A stretch of DNA of 64,000 nt from Gymnopus androsaceus JB14 (taxonomy: Eukaryota; Basidiomycota; Agaricomycetes; Agaricales; Omphalotaceae), in assembly GCA_009733575.1 (NCBI GenBank), contig ML769505.1:17567-81566 (forward strand), given 5' to 3'. Below, in pieces: positions 33,289 to 46,625 of the stretch. Every line of letters starts with the position of its first letter. Within the stretch, counting starts at the first letter, position 1. Under the pieces are notes generated by a model. It made no database searches. It saw only the letters and a program-made list of their open reading frames with translations, and was not told where the DNA came from. Both the position numbers and the translations under genes were made by a program.

Positions 33289-34293
33289 TTAGTCTAACCC
33301 ATCTTCAAAATCATCATCGCTGTCACTCTCACCATCACTATCAACCCCTGGCATATATTCATCACCGCTCATAGACTTGAGCTCATCATGTACCTCCTCC
33401 AAAGCAGCTGACTCCGATCCACTAACACTTTCATCTTCTTTGTTGTCGCGATTGCTAAGGAAACCATCAGACCCCAGGTAGTCGGAATGGATGGAGCGAA
33501 GCTCCTCTTCCCAGTCGGACATAAGTTCCTCAAAGATTTTGTCTTCCTGACCTTTGATATGATCTAGGACAGGCATGGGGAGCCTCCACTTCATCGAGAA
33601 TGCATTGTTGGGCATTTCGGGCAAGTAGCAGAGGTAGCGAGGAGGGAGACACATGAACGCATCATCTGATGAGAGCATGGAGAGTGGCAAATGATTATAC
33701 ACCATCCAACAGTGTACAGCATGCTGGAGCTCCGATCAGCCATCCAGGTAGATTTCTCAATGGGCTTGAGGAAGGGTCCCGTGATTGCGACAGATTTTTC
33801 TAAAGCCTCTTCAATGTGCTGTATATTGGTTAAAAATGCCCAAACGTGAATTAAAAATGAACACTTACATTTATAAAGCGCTGCTCTTGGTTAAGCAAAG
33901 CACCTTCTAGCACAAATTAAAACATAGCGTCAATGATACGGTGTGAGTCCTAATTTTTTTTAAAAGATTTGAGGGCACCTCATTGTGAAACGAAAAAAAA
34001 AAAACTCAGTAAACAGATTTGAGTGTTGCTTGGACCACGTCCAAGTAATTGGAAGTTTTGGGTGTTCCATTGGCAGGATATACAGGCTTGGACGCTCGTT
34101 TCCCGTGGAATTGTTCGGGCTGAAAACCATCAAGAGAGTCCTGCGGGAAAGCACGTATCTACTGAATATACGTGGCAGACAGGAACAAAGGCTTCTCATC
34201 GCATAGTTTTGTCTCTGCATAAGAGCTTGTGAGATGGTCAATGAGGGAGTCGTGACTTTCCAAATTGATATATGCCTCAATAAGAAGCGACAT
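33289..34293 (-). pseudogene. Cassette gene ii, copy 1: acidic protein
   Basis: The start is the ATG at 34293 (MSLLIEAYINLESHDSLIDH), matching the start of the homologue at 46626. A TAG at about 34157, where the homologue has Trp, ends the first exon early (YIQ-stop-IRAFPQDSLDGF against YIYWLRAFPEEALDGY). The last exon (33705-33289) keeps the conserved block VLDHIKGQEDK...ELMSDWEEELRSIHSDYLGS and ends in a Ser/Asp/Glu-rich tail. The family is unknown; the tail would be strongly negative. Confidence 0.65.
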
Positions 34294-34530
34294 GTTGAGT
34301 GTGCAAAAAATTTGTGGCAGATGAACGGATGAACACGAGTGAGAGCAATGAAAATGCCAATCAAACATTACAAGGAAGAAGCATGGAGCTGTATAGTTTG
34401 AAGAAGCATTGAAGAGTGGCTGGAGCATTAGCACTGATAATGAGCATATCGCTGATTACAAGTGTTCGGTGAACCTTATCTAGCTTACTTACTCTAACGT
34501 TCTCTTGCTTCTTGCTTCATAAAATTCCTG

Positions 34531-35570
34531 ATGAAGTTTAAGGCTACTACCTCATCGCGATGCTGATACAGGATGGATCTGGAATCTTGGCAAGCCAATG
34601 TGGCGTCCAACTTTTCTTCCCCGGTACGTCGCTCTGAATCTATTGCAAATGCTAATGTAACATTTTGAAAAGGAGCCACGGCTGCAGGTTTGTACCTTTT
34701 TCAATTTGCTTCCGAGATGCTCATGTACATTAGGATTATCTGCCGAGGCCTGAACGCGTCAACTCTCAATACCATGGTCTTTTTGATTTCCGACAAGATT
34801 ATGCTGCCCGAAAGTCTTTCGGTCTTTCGTTACTTCCTGCCTATGTTCACGCAAAGAAGCTTGGACAGGGAGCCAAGTTCTTTCATCAAGCTACTTACAT
34901 GTGGCTTTCACTTTTCCTGAAGATTGTACCCCGGGACGAAAACCGTTGGCTCAGCACACAGAATGTCTCACACGCATCGTTTACTGTGGAGACTTTGAGG
35001 AGGATCCTGATGAAGATGTGAAGCATTTCCTTTGGATGAGCCTTCCAGATGATCCTGGGCATCTACTTCGACGCAATACACTGGCTAATTTGACATTAAC
35101 ATCGCACATTTTGGTTGGTTTGATTTTCCCTCGATCTTTGACATTGACATCTGAGATGCCATTTAGGATTCCAAAATAAAAATCAAGGCATTTATTGCGG
35201 AGCACGGGTCTGAACAGGCTGCAATGTATCGGGGTATTTTGCAACAGGCGCGTTTTTTTTCGAATTATGTCATTTTGTAGTTTAAACTCGGCATCTTCAG
35301 GCCCTCGAATCCTTTCTAGAGAGGGCGCTCAAGCATCCGACAGCTACTGTGGCCATTATCCAGAAAGAAACATGGTCAGAAGAGCTCTTGCATGCGGTCG
35401 TATCTTGGACCCGTTTAAATCATCTTCCTTTTTCATTTCTGGCTGTCCACACTCCTTTTACGCCATACATACCATTTTCTGTTGCACCAGAAGCCGAACC
35501 TTGCTCAGAGCTACGCCCTTGGACCGATGGTCTTGGTTGGATTTATCCAGAGAATGAGTACAATGAATGA
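34531..35570 (+). pseudogene. Cassette gene iv, copy 1
   Basis: The start at 34531 is chosen by alignment to the gene at 45354-46415. A TGA at about 34564 and a one-base loss near 34913 (WLSLF followed by PEDCTPG in another frame) break it. Matching blocks are YVHAKKLGQ, FPEDCTPGRKPLAQH, RIVYCGDFEEDP, LANLTLTSHILVG, and the C-terminal VAIIQKETWSEELLHAVVSW and PCSELRPWTDGLGWIYPENE. It is divergent from gene ii with about 240 bp between starts. Function unknown. Confidence 0.6.
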
Positions 35571-36449
35571 TATCAATTACTTTGAAAATAATTTTTATTC
35601 CATTTCTCTACTTATGGTACTTTACTTTCTTGGAGACAATGTATATTCAATTCCTCTACTTAAGATGTATTTCTTGCGGGTGTGTGATGAAGCCACAAAA
35701 AAAAAAATCCCACACTCATAGGGTGATAAAATAAAAATTTCACTGTATCCGATAGTGCCGCTGCAAGGAATCCAGATATGTACCAAACTCTATGACAACC
35801 AAACAATACCAGCTGGACATTTTACACGGTATCCGCCCGGCATTCACAAAAGGGCGGCAAAGATTGGACGTAAGAGGGCAGGCACAGTACATATATACAT
35901 CTCAGTTGGTACTTATGTACATCTATCTCTCTGGAAATGTGCACAGTATTTATCTACAGTGGTACAGCATGTATCCACTATGGGAGTATTCTTTACAGTC
36001 TGATGGTATTTTTCCACTATGGGCATATATACTGATATCGTGTGTATGGAGATCCCCATGGGATTTATTTACTGGGGATCTATGGTACATATCACCTGTA
36101 CAGCCTCACAGAAATCTATACCGTATTTATTCACTTACTTGGGCTACGCACTATGCAGCCTTTCAGAAATTGGCATGGTATTGATCTACTGTGTTGCCCC
36201 ACAGAAATCTCCACAGTATCCATATACTGTGGGATAGACTGTATTTATTTTTTCCTGGTTATGGTACTGCCGCAATGTCTGTATATTGATATTCCCATAG
36301 TGTTTATGCACTGCAATCGCGCTGTATATATCTTATATGCTGCCTACAGACATCTCCACTGTATCTATCTACTGTGGGCTATAGTATTTATCTACTGCTT
36401 AACCTTTGAGAAATTAACACAGTAGCTATCAACTCACTCTGCCTTCAGA
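35571..36449. other. Non-coding, grading into the TCTACTGTG repeat
   Basis: No gene. From about 35880 onward the text has scattered ATCTACTGTG, CCACAG and GTATTTATTTAC words that become regular after 36450. The open frames here are low-complexity and repeat-driven. Confidence 0.5.
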
Positions 36450-37230
36450 ATCTCCATGGTATCAATCTACTGTGCAAACTTGAGAAATTGACGTTGTATT
36501 TATCTAGTCAATCTGCCTTCGGAATCTCCACAGTACCTATTTACTGTTGGCTATAGTATATAGCTACTGTGCTACCTTTGAGAAATTGACACTGTATTTA
36601 CCTACTCACTCTTCCTTCAAGATCTCCATGATATCTATCTACTGTGCATCAAAATTGACACTGAATTTATCTACTCAATCTGCCTTCGGAATCTCCACAG
36701 TATTTATTCACTCAGGTCTATAGGTACTACCATGGTTACTATCTACTGTGCTACCGTTGAGAAATTGACACTGAATCTATCTACTCAATCTGCCTTTGGA
36801 ATCTCCACAGTATCTATTTACTGTGGGCCATAGTATGTATCTACTGTGCTACCTTTGAGAAATTGACACTGTATTTACCTACTCACACTGCCTTCGAAAT
36901 CTCCATAGTATCTATCTACTGTGTATCAAAATTGACACCAAATTTATATACTCAATCTGTTTTCGGAATCTTCACGGTATCTATTCACTCAGGTCTATGG
37001 GTACTACTATGGTCACTATCTACTGTGCAGCCTTTGGGAAATTTACATTGTATTTATCTACTCACTCTGCCTTTGGAATCTCCATGGTATCAGTTTACTG
37101 CCAGTGTGCAACCTTTGAGAAATTGACATTGTATTTATCTCGTCAATCTGCGTTCGGAATTTCCACAGTATCTATCTACCGTGGGCTATAGGTCCTTATA
37201 TACTGTAGTACTGTATTCCTTACATATATG
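36450..37230. repeat. Higher-order tandem repeat, 277-bp period
   Basis: The word TCTCCAYRGTATCTATYTACTG recurs three times per unit. Landmarks at 36525, 36802 and 37079 are 277 apart; so are 36623 and 36900, and 36692 and 36969. The linkers are alike too (GAAATTGACACTGTATTTAC, CTCAGGTCTATRGGTACTAC). Basic subunits of about 70-110 bp have therefore been amplified as a trimer. It abuts the truncated copia element. Confidence 0.85.
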
Positions 37231-37323
37231 GTAGTATCCTTCTAGTATGTTCTATGTGCATGACCTATGATGTCATCCATAAAGCTACTTACTAAGATAC
37301 TACTGAGGCTGAGTAAGTCTACC

Positions 37324-40300
37324 TCAGATGAACAATGCATCATCAATATAGATGATTGCAATTACAGTCTTATTGTTTTCTTTGTAAACATATATGCTGG
37401 CATCTGAAGTGCAATGTTTGAAGCCTAGATCCTGGGTCATCAACTTTGTACAAGCATGCCACCAGGACAAACCAGCTTGCTTCAGGCCATAAAGAGATTG
37501 GTGTAATCTCCAAACCTTGCTGCTATCCTTAATGAAGCCTTCAGGTTGTTCCATATAAATCTCCTTGTCTAACTCGCCATATAGGAAGGCAGTTTTTACA
37601 TCCAGTGCCTCTAGTTCCCATTCTTCTAGGGCAGCTAGTGCAAGAAGAACTTGCACTGGTTCATAACAAACAATGGAAGAGAACAATTCATCATAATCCA
37701 CTCCTTCTACTTGAGAATATCCCCTGGCAACAAGTCTAGCAACAAGTCTAGATTGTTTCCGACCATCTGAATTGATATCAAAGACCCATCTGTTCTTTAT
37801 GACATTTCTGTTCTTGGGTCAATCAACAATTTCAAAGACCTTTTGCTTAACTAGACTGTCAATCTCTTCTTTGCATCTGTCAAGCCACAGTTGCCATTTC
37901 TTTACAGGAAGGTGCATCAAATCATGAAACTGCCAGTTTTGAACTGTTTCCTTATTTTCAGGAGCCTGAGAAAGCAAATAGTCCAGAAAAGCTATTCCCC
38001 CTTCATGAGCCAACTGGGAAATATAATCAATACTTCTGCATCCATTCATACTTTCTTCCAAATAATTGTTCACAGGTGGGTCAGGAATGAGATTATTTGT
38101 TTTAGGCTGTTGCTGAGCAGGTTGCCTTTGCTGGGAAGGCCCAGCTTCAGGTTTATCACCATAAATCTGACAATTCCATCTGATATCAGAACCAATATTA
38201 CAAGATTGACCAGCATTTTGATCAATCTCTGCAGGAGAAGTATCACTGTAAATATTTTTGGGTCTCTGGGTAGATACTCATGTTCTTTCAGAACATCTTA
38301 CTGTTGGTGCTGGTTCAGGTTCCATTCCAGGATTGAATGGATTTGGGGGTGGTTGCATGGCACCAGCTTTCCCTTGATCTGCACCATGTTGATCAGGCAC
38401 TTCTCCTCCACCTTTTACTTCCTCATCTCCTGCTCCATTTTCTCCATCATTTTGTGAATCTATTGGAGCAGGATGATTGGGTGGAGGAGGAAACTCAGGG
38501 TCATCATTATCATCATTATTCTCAGGAGCAGACCCAGATGGTTTGGAATCCTCTTCAAAATCATTATCATCAACATCAACTGTAGGTTCTGATGTTGAGC
38601 AGTGTGGAAGCCAGCGCTCATCAAATATGGCATTGGAAGAAGTTGCAATTGAATTATTATGTGTGTGCATGAAGTGATAAGCATTCATTCCCTGTGTGTA
38701 TCCAATAAAAATCATTACTTCTGATCTCAGAGCTTGCTTGTTAGGGCAAGTCTCCTTTCAATGATACACATATGCAGCACATCCAAAAGTCTGAAATTTG
38801 GACACATCAGGCTTCTTCCCAAATCTTATTTCATAAGGTCTTTTCCAATTTCTATTTTTATCCCATCAGTGGTGCATAGGTGTCCTATTATAGACAACAT
38901 ATGCAGTTTGAGCACTAAATTCCCACCAAGAAGGTGGTAAGCAGGCCATGTGCCTCATGGCTTCCAATTTCTCATGGATTGTATGGTTGAATCTTTCAAT
39001 TCTCCCATTCTGCTGGTGTTCATATGGTGCCAATGGTCCCAATATAATCCCTTTATTGCAGCAAAATTGACTGAAATCCTTAGTGAAAAATTCATTATCA
39101 ACTCATATTTGTTTTATTTTGATAGCATCTGGAGGTCTACAAGATTGTAGAATTCCTTCAATGCTTCAAATATGTCAGATTTGGCAGCTAGGAGATATCT
39201 TGCACCATATGATGAGCAATCATCAAGGGTATTCAGTACATATTTGTGTTTGTGATACAAAATAGTGGGAAACTCTATAATGTCCATATGGACTAAATCA
39301 AAGAGTTTCTCTGCACACTTCTCACTATTGGGATAAGTGTGCTGGGTTATTTTATCCTTAGCACAACCAGCACATATTCTTTGTCCTCATTTGGAATATT
39401 TACTTTAGGAAAACCACCTGTTGCCTCAGACACATGTTGTAACACATCTTTAGAAGGATGTCCAAGGTGACAATGCCATATGTCATAGTCAATAGTTTTT
39501 TGAGCAATCAAATTTTTAGGAATTCTGATATTTTTGGGAATAAAGTTCCTAAAAAGGTCAATCTTGCTCTTTACAACTTTTGGTTTTTAACCAGTGTAGA
39601 GCATCTGACAAGTTCATGGAGTAGCACATCATGAAGACCTTATGATTGCTCTTAAACCTAAGTGATGTTTTCTTCTCATCAACATAGGCATAATAGCCAT
39701 GGCGCAAGATGCTGCCTTGCAAGAGAAGGCAGTATGGTGAATGTGATTGGTAATATACTGGTTCCAATTTAGTAACTTGGGTGACATTATTCTCATTCAT
39801 ATGTTTGATGAGAACAACTCCAGCATGTGTAATATAAGTCTTTGACCACTTATCAGCAGTCTGGATTTCTGTTGGTTTTTCTAATTGTTTTAATTCTGTG
39901 AAATCTGACTTATATGGCATGGTATGTATTGATGCACCTGAATCTAAGATCCAGATATCTTCTTTATATTTTGCACTTAAAGCAGCAATCTCATTTTTGA
40001 CATTGGCAAACAGAATATATTTATTAAAAAATACAAGCAGTGGTAAAAATAAGTCTGAATGGCCATTTTTGCCTTGTGAGATCCACACTATCAAATTATT
40101 CTGTTGTAACTTTAATGAGTTAGGAGATTTTAATAAAGAAGAATTAACTTGCCACTGCATGAAGGGATCCTCATAATCAAATTCCAATGCTTCCATAGTC
40201 TTGAAGGGTTCAGCTTCCATCTCAAAGTCATTAGGGGCAAGAGAAGCTTGAGCAACTTCAACTGACTCAAAAGCTTTCTTCTTCCCTTTGTACTTCTTAC

Positions 40301-40664
40301 CTCCTCAGGATCCATGCTTCTTTCCATTGTTGGGTTGAGAAGATGAACCAGACTGCTGGTCCTGCTGCTGCTGGCCTTTGCCATGCTGCTTCTTCTGTTT
40401 CTTCCAATTAGGATTGAAATGGTGGTGTTTAACACTGCTGATCCAAGATTGAAGGGTGGATTGTTGCCTGGTGCTGCAACAATGCCATTCATTTCTGATC
40501 AGAGTCAAAATGTTGGCAACAGTCCAGTTGCTACCAGTTGCAGAAGTAAGAACCAAAGTTTTGAAACCTTCCCAAAGTTCAGAAGAGCTGCCAAATAAGG
40601 AGAACCTGGAGATTTGCATTAAGCTTGAGATCATTTTCTGCCAAGTAATGCAAAGTAGCAGCAA
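37324..40664 (-). pseudogene. Truncated Ty1/copia retrotransposon polyprotein
   Basis: From the right: a gag part (40664-40305) with a basic, Gln-rich tail; the protease box DIWILDSGASIHTMPYKSDF (about 39950); the gag-pre-integrase region; integrase remnants with RICAGCAKDK, VDNEFF, and LPPSWWEFSAQTAYVVYNRT; a linker; and reverse transcriptase with LDVKTAFLYGELDKEIYMEQ, LYGLKQAGLSWW and IYIDDALF (YIDD at about 37335). The order protease-integrase-RT identifies copia. The sequence stops right after YIDD at the 277-bp repeat, so the RT end, RNase H and both LTRs are missing. At least seven in-frame TGA codons occur (for example 37819-37821, 38866-38868, 39113-39115, 39387-39389), and CpG is almost absent across 3.3 kb. 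Confidence 0.85.
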
Positions 40665-41167
40665 CCTACGACACCGTACTTGTTGATAAACAACTACAAG
40701 TGTAATAAATACGCTATTCTATAAATTACTACAATTGTAGCAAGGCTAGTCTACAAATTACTTACTCCTTGTAAGTCGCTACAGGCTCAAATTCGAACCT
40801 AGTTTTTGTACCCGCTATCCCAATTCGTCAGGTTTTTGTGCCCATCCCAATTTGTCCAAGAGATTGTAGGAAATTATTAAAAAAACCGACTTGCCCCAAA
40901 TCATGTCCAAGTCTCCCAATTGGTACATGAGAATCATTGATCAATAAAATTTTTTTCAACGCCGTCCGGCTACAAAATCCATAAACGTTGATTCATCAAA
41001 CCCGCCTTTCTTACACGTGCGCGTGTCGCTCATCAATTCTTTACATGGGAAAGTACAGTCTAAGATAAAATATACTCTGAGTCGGATAGCTGTATACCAC
41101 CTAGACCCGTTCCAAGCTGAACCAACGTGTTCGTCCATTTGTTCGAACAGTAGGAAGCCAAACTTCG
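40665..41167. other. Non-coding gap with short TACAA/TTGTA palindromes
   Basis: Between copia and KDZ genes. It contains repeated CTACAA and TTGTAG words (40690-40790). A plus-strand open frame crosses the KDZ end and looks like its shadow. Confidence 0.4.
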
Positions 41168-44100
41168 TCAAAGTGAAGCCTGACGATCAGCATATGCAGT
41201 ACGACCCTCAATCATCTCAATGGACATATCCGAAAAGTTCTCGTAGAAGCGACGATTCTCCCACTCCTGAGCTTGCTTCTCTAGTGTCACTGGTACCCGT
41301 CGCATTTCCTCTTGGAGTAGCAGACACTCCTCCTGCCACCGATGGGCTCACGCCGAAGCTTTACACCAAGCAATACGTAAACCTTGAGACGCGATTGCCA
41401 TTAGTAAAGGAATTCTGAGCAAAGAATAATGAACTTACTATCGTGCATGGCCTCATTGTCATTGTCCAAATCCACACCAGAGGTCCAAATCCAAGAAAGG
41501 GTCACATCCAACTCTCGAGCATTGTCCAGAGCATCCCGCTCAATTCCTCATATATCCTCTTCTTTCAGTTTGCGCAGCCCAGTGGCCACACAACCGACCT
41601 GATTAGCATACTTCTCTACAACGGCAAACAAGGCCCTGTATCGCGATGCACAGGCTCTGATCTTGTCGGAAATAGAGTTGACTGTTTGACTGCTTCGGGT
41701 TCCATCATACTGACCGTGAAGATATTTGATCTTGTAGGCGATAAGCCCAGTGCGAATAAGGAGATTCTTATGCATTAGTTCGAGTGCGTCATGGCAGGCT
41801 GCATGTCGCAACCACCATTCACAGACAAGGAGCACTTTGGAACAGGTGCTATCACGGGTGTGAACTTCAGAAGGTAAGAGCAGGGGAATGTTCCAGATAG
41901 CACCACTACCAGGCTCCGAGTTGATTTGGTCTCGAAGAGCTTTTGCATGAGGAATATGTTCGCGTTGGGCCTCGAAGTACGCTTCCATTCAACTAAGAAT
42001 GCTGAATCCCCTTTCTGAAAGACGTGCCTTCTGCAGATCCGTCGGGTGGAGACTTTGGTGCTCGGAATCCCACTTGTATCGCCAACTAAAAAACAAGATA
42101 TTAATACAATGTCAACAACAAATATGAAAAGATGTACATCACCTCCTCCAGATCCAGCCCTTCTGAAACCAATGCAGTCGCGGACACTGTTGGTTTTACA
42201 CCCTTTTGGCCAAGATCCTTTAATGCAAGTGCTTCTTCTTCTCGTGAAAGCTCGAGTCAAACACGATGACTAGTAGCCGCTACGAATTGAATCATTCAAA
42301 GACTGTCTGGATCGAATACAAAGCAATGAACACTTACGACGAACTTTTGGAATGAATGGGTTCGGCGCGCGATTGTCCAATTCCCAAGCCTTCTTGGCGT
42401 CACTCTCAACCTTCACGTCTTCCTTGGCAAGTCCGTTGGTCAAGTCTTTTAACGCCTGAACCAACGGTGGCCTATTCTCGAGAGCCTCTTCCGGTCCAGT
42501 AGGTACAATGCTGTTTGGGAAAGATAGTATGTTAACTTGCCAGTGCATACACATACTAGAAATGAAACTCACCGAGAGTTATAGTCTTACGCCAGTTCCA
42601 ATCGCCAAAATGCTCATCCAGCATATCTCGATGCGGACCTGGTCCCATCTTCTTCGTGCTACCAGCCAAACTATTTGAGATTGCCCAAGCACGTTCCGGA
42701 CTCTCCGCATCTGTATGACCAACACCTGGGGCCCAATTGAAGGAGAAGTTGTTGTTTCGACATCTTTCTATATGAGCGTTGAGATGAAACTTGGGGACCA
42801 GGAGTTGAAATGCGCCACAGGGTTGTCGAGGTCGAAGAGGCTCGGGATACAATGATAAACGTTCAAACAAGTGTACGCTCCAGTTACACATGATATCGTA
42901 TGCACTGGCAATTAATCTAGGAGTCTTATATAGCATGGAGTTACACCATATGTAATCCATGTCGACTTGCCTTTGGGGACCAATGAGTGGAACTTGTCAT
43001 GAAATCTATGAGTTAATAGACTTACCGTTCGCCAAAACGTAAATCTCAAGTAGATCCAGGACGGAAACAATCGTGTCGAGCACAAAAAACCGAAGCCACT
43101 CCTCTGGCAGTGAGGTTTTTCTCTCGTTGAGTATTTGCATCGCACACGGCTTTATGGTCGTTACATGTCGGTTTGGTTACAGGAATTTTTTTGTCGTACT
43201 CGCGAACATGATCCATAAAGTCTGTCTGATTAACAAAGAATGCGCCGCCTTGATTGAACCCTGGATTGCGTTCCTCGGATGAGGCATTGAGTCGTGTACA
43301 TTTCATGTTGGCGTCTTGAGCAGTGAAGAGCTTGTAGATGAAGCTGGAAAAAGAAATTGAACATTAGAAGCGGCGAAAGAAATAATTACGAACAAACCTT
43401 TTCGACTCAGGCGCGCTCTCGTAGTCCGCTGGAAGATTCATGCCAGGATACGGACACGCCATGCAAACCACCGCCAAATCACCCATACCAATGTTCTCGG
43501 TTCCATTGGGGATATTGCCACGACCCTGTCTCTTGTAGAGGCGAACAGTCCGCCACTCGCGGCTTGCACGCATGAACTCGCGAAGATGGCTCTGAAAAAC
43601 CAGAGTAAAATTCAGTAAAGCATATACACTATAGATAAAAAGACTTACAGGAGGAACTCTCATGCCAGTATTATCAGTGAGGCACTCCAAAGTCTCATAG
43701 AACTTGGTCCCGGATGTCTCCATCATAAGATTGAGCATTTGAAAGTGCTCAAGACATTCAAAAGTAATTGCTGTTTGTGGATTTGTGACTGTGGCAGGCC
43801 AAAGTCGTGCCCAAAGAAGTTGTTCGCAACGATGAACTGCCAGGTTACAGGAGCAGTAACGGACGGTAATGCTGTGGATACCGTTGGTGTGAATGACAGT
43901 GAGTTTCTCCAAAGGTGCTATTTCAGACATTACACACAGCTTCTCTTTGGTATGACTCCCTAGTTCGAGAACCAGTCCTGTCTCCCCAAGTGACCATTGC
44001 TCAAAGAACCGACCATTCCATGCCTGAAACCATTCATTAGCTGCAAAAAAAGGAATTCAACTATTTATTACACACCTCTAGCCTATGAAATGGAGTATAT

Positions 44101-44769
44101 GCATGGCGATTATTCATGCAGTCTTGACAGAGCAGTTCCAGCGTGAAGCAATCGCGACAGCGATGTTGACGATTCAACTGATCAACTGCAAAGATTCGAC
44201 CACAGCTACACTGCGAACCAGCTCCGAAGATACCCCTGCCTTCCAAGCGTAAGACCTCGCGAAGATACAAATCCAGTTCTGGCCGCCAAAGTGCAAGCTC
44301 CTGCGGAAAACCAGTTAGTAAGAGTGACTAGACGAGGCGACGGGAAAGTGAATACATTGCGCGAACCATCTTTCTTGATTCCAGCACTTTCTTCTTCATC
44401 CGCTTCTTCTCCTTTGCCTGATAGACTTCTTCCCCGCAATGCCTTTTTATCAGAGTCTCCGAATGTATAAGTCACCACTCCAAGATTTGTTATGACCGAT
44501 GAACATATAACCGGTGTCCATCCGCTCATGGGCACAGAAAAAGCAGGTGGAGATCCAGTTCTATCGTCGGCTTCCTGTGGCTCAGCAGGCTCAGCAGGAA
44601 TAGTTGTATTGAGATGTTTTTGATGCGTAGAAGCGGTGACATTGACATGGCTAAAATGTACAGTCTGGAGAGCCGGCGTTTTGTGGGATAGCTCATCCTG
44701 TGAATTGTCTGAATCTGATTCTGGTAATACATAGGTTTGGACGTTCCGTGTTTTCTTCTTTTTCGGCAT
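41168..44769 (-). CDS. KDZ-family transposase
   Basis: Starts MPKKKKTRNVQTYVLPESDS at 44769 and has about ten exons. After a Ser/Glu-rich head comes a cysteine cluster at about 44210-44060 (CSCG, HRCRDCFTLELLCQDC, HAYTPFHRLEV), which is the CxC2-like domain associated with KDZ transposases. The catalytic region lies in 43930-42560. Hallmarks include CARHDCF (about 43090), SAYDIMCNWSVHLFERL (about 42880), VPKFHLNAHIERC and GVGHTDAESPERAW, then MGPGPHRDMLDEHFGDWNW. The C-terminal coiled region (42000-41168) ends near 41168. These are DDE-type cut-and-paste enzymes common in Agaricomycetes. A TGA at 41348-41350 in the tail and unresolved joins near 43080-42960 leave it open whether this copy is active. 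No terminal inverted repeats were identified. Confidence 0.8.
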
Positions 44770-44875
44770 CCTTAGCGTCGGTGATGAAGTCTTTTAAAAA
44801 AGCGAAAGTGTAACAGGGCAAGCTTGTGCAGTTAAAAGGTTATTGATTATGTATGCAAATAGCTCACATAGTCAT

Positions 44876-44956
44876 GGCATCATGAACTAGTGGTAACAAG
44901 CTGCTGAGCGGGCGCTTCTTCCTACAAGTTTGGAGTTCGAACCCAGTGCTGCCGTT
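44876..44956 (+). other. tRNA-like sequence (pseudogene or SINE head)
   Basis: GGCATCA at the start and TGCTGCC at the end could pair as a 7-bp acceptor stem with one mismatch. ACTAGTGGTAACAAGC resembles a D-arm/A box, and GGAGTTCGAACCC is a good T-loop/B box. The anticodon arm is not convincing, so a tRNA relic is more likely than a functional tRNA. Confidence 0.4.
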
Positions 44957-45055
44957 CTTTCGTTTCATGCTTTTCTATCATGAATTTTTTTTTTTTTTTT
45001 CGATTTCACCAAGAAACACAGTATCTTTGCTACAAGATGATATACTGTATATATA

Positions 45056-45320
45056 CAGTGACGGCCAGATCAAATCCACACCCCCCGGATTACGTCACCG
45101 GCGCTTAAGCCCTACTTGTAGCAATATCCGAACAGAAAAAAAGCTTTTAGGTTTTCTACAGGGCTACCTCCTGTTAGAATGACCCCTACCAAGCATACGC
45201 CATTCTTATATACCACAATGTCCAAAAAAAACAACATGTTTTTGGGGATAGAAGACTTACGCGCTGGTGACATAACCGGTTTCCAAATCCGGGGGTGTGG
45301 ATTTGATCTGGCCGTCACTG
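45056..45320. mobile_element. 265-bp Tc1/mariner-type MITE
   Basis: Inverted repeats begin CAGTGACGGCCAGATCAAAT and continue to CCACACCCCC, at both ends, with TA on each side (45054-45055 and 45321-45322), the target of Tc1/mariner elements. It has no coding capacity. It lies 33 bases beyond the stop of cassette gene iv copy 2. Confidence 0.9.
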
Positions 45321-45353
45321 TATGTATATCTACAAGAAATTTTTTTTTTCGAA

Positions 45354-46415
45354 TTAATCATGCTCAGGATAAACCCAAGCGAGATTGTCATCCCAGGGAT
45401 GCAGCTCCGAGCAAGGCTCCATCTCCGGAGCATTTGTAAACGGTAGATAATGAGAAAAAGGCACATGTACTGACAGAAAAGTAAATGGAAGAAGATAACG
45501 GAGAGACCAGCATCCAAATGCAAATGACAGTTTGTTCCCCCACGTATCTTTTTGAATCGGAGTGACCGTTGCATTAGAAATCTTCTCGGCCTTGCGTAGA
45601 AAGCGGTAAATGGCCTGTAGTCAATGAGTATTTTTTTAAATAAAGCAAAACGTTAAGCTACACACCACTTCCAAGAAACCTCGATTTTCAGCAGCTTCCG
45701 CTGTTCCATGCTCCAGAATATACTGTCTGATACGAAGTCCTGCCTCCTAAACAGAGAGGCAAACGGTTTATTTCTAAGCATCGTCAAACTGAGCAAAAAA
45801 AACCTACCTGAGTTTGCATGGCTATAGTATGATTCGCCAGGGTATCGTGTCGGTGGATTCGTTCGGCATTGTCTGGCAGAGTCCGCCACAAAAAACGCTT
45901 GAGATTTTCCTCTGGATCCTTGGGATAGTCGTCGCAGTATACAATGGCTGTGAGTCGGTTCGAGTGCTGATCTATTGGTTTGCATCCTGGCGTGCAATCC
46001 TCCGGAAAGACAAAGAGCCATGTATATGCGGCTTCACGGAGAAACCTCGCCACTTGTCCCAGCTTCTTGGCATGCACATAAGACGGAAGCAGATAAAGTG
46101 CAAGGGACTTTCGGGCAATGAAGTCTTGATGGAAATCAAATGAATGGTGGATTCGCTGGCTCGGATTAGTTGTATCGGTGATGAGTCCAACATAATCCTA
46201 GAGAAAATCATAAACCTGGCCCTAGGAAACAAATTTGAAAGTACAAACTTGCTTCCGTGGTTCCTGCATAGATGTTAAATGGAGACGAGCCCTAAAAGGT
46301 GGATGTAACATACCTGTAAAGCGCAATCAGGAAAACGCGCTATATTCTCCTTCCACGCATATAGATCGATGTTATATCGTCGTTTGGCAGAAGCGAAAGA
46401 TCTACGCTTTTGCAT
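45354..46415 (-). CDS. Cassette gene iv, copy 2
   Basis: Six exons give an open frame of about 300 residues: MQKRRSFASAKRRYNIDLYA... from 46415; a micro-exon EPRKQ; a large exon with FDFHQDFIARKSLALYLLPS, YVHAKKLGQVARFL and FPEDCTPGCKPIDQH; EAGLRIRQYILEHGTAEAAE; and a last exon from AIYRFLRKAEK to LHPWDDNLAWVYPEHD, stop at 45354-45356. Introns are short, with good borders (for example near 45840-45780 and 45680-45615). Compared with copy 1 the reading shows which GT-AG segments are real introns, because coding blocks align and introns do not. No domain is known to me. It is divergent from gene ii, about 210 bp between starts, so a shared promoter region is likely. Confidence 0.7.
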
Positions 46416-46625
46416 GCTCACGTCTGAGTTTATGTTTGAGTCTAAGTATTGTAAGGTTAAGGTTGGCGCTTCGCAATCGTTGTGCACGAGCGCTTATGAT
46501 GATGCTTCTTAGACCTGTATAGCTCAGCCACCTACAGTATGAGGCTTCTTTGACCTGTATAGTTCCGTCAGCCACCAACGGCCACCACTTAATTTCTCTC
46601 ACGTCTTTTAACACCTTGAACACCA

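Noticed and set aside
41017..41418. Plus-strand open frame of 133 codons near the KDZ gene end
   Set aside because: It is largely antisense to the KDZ C-terminal coiled region; no splice or domain support.
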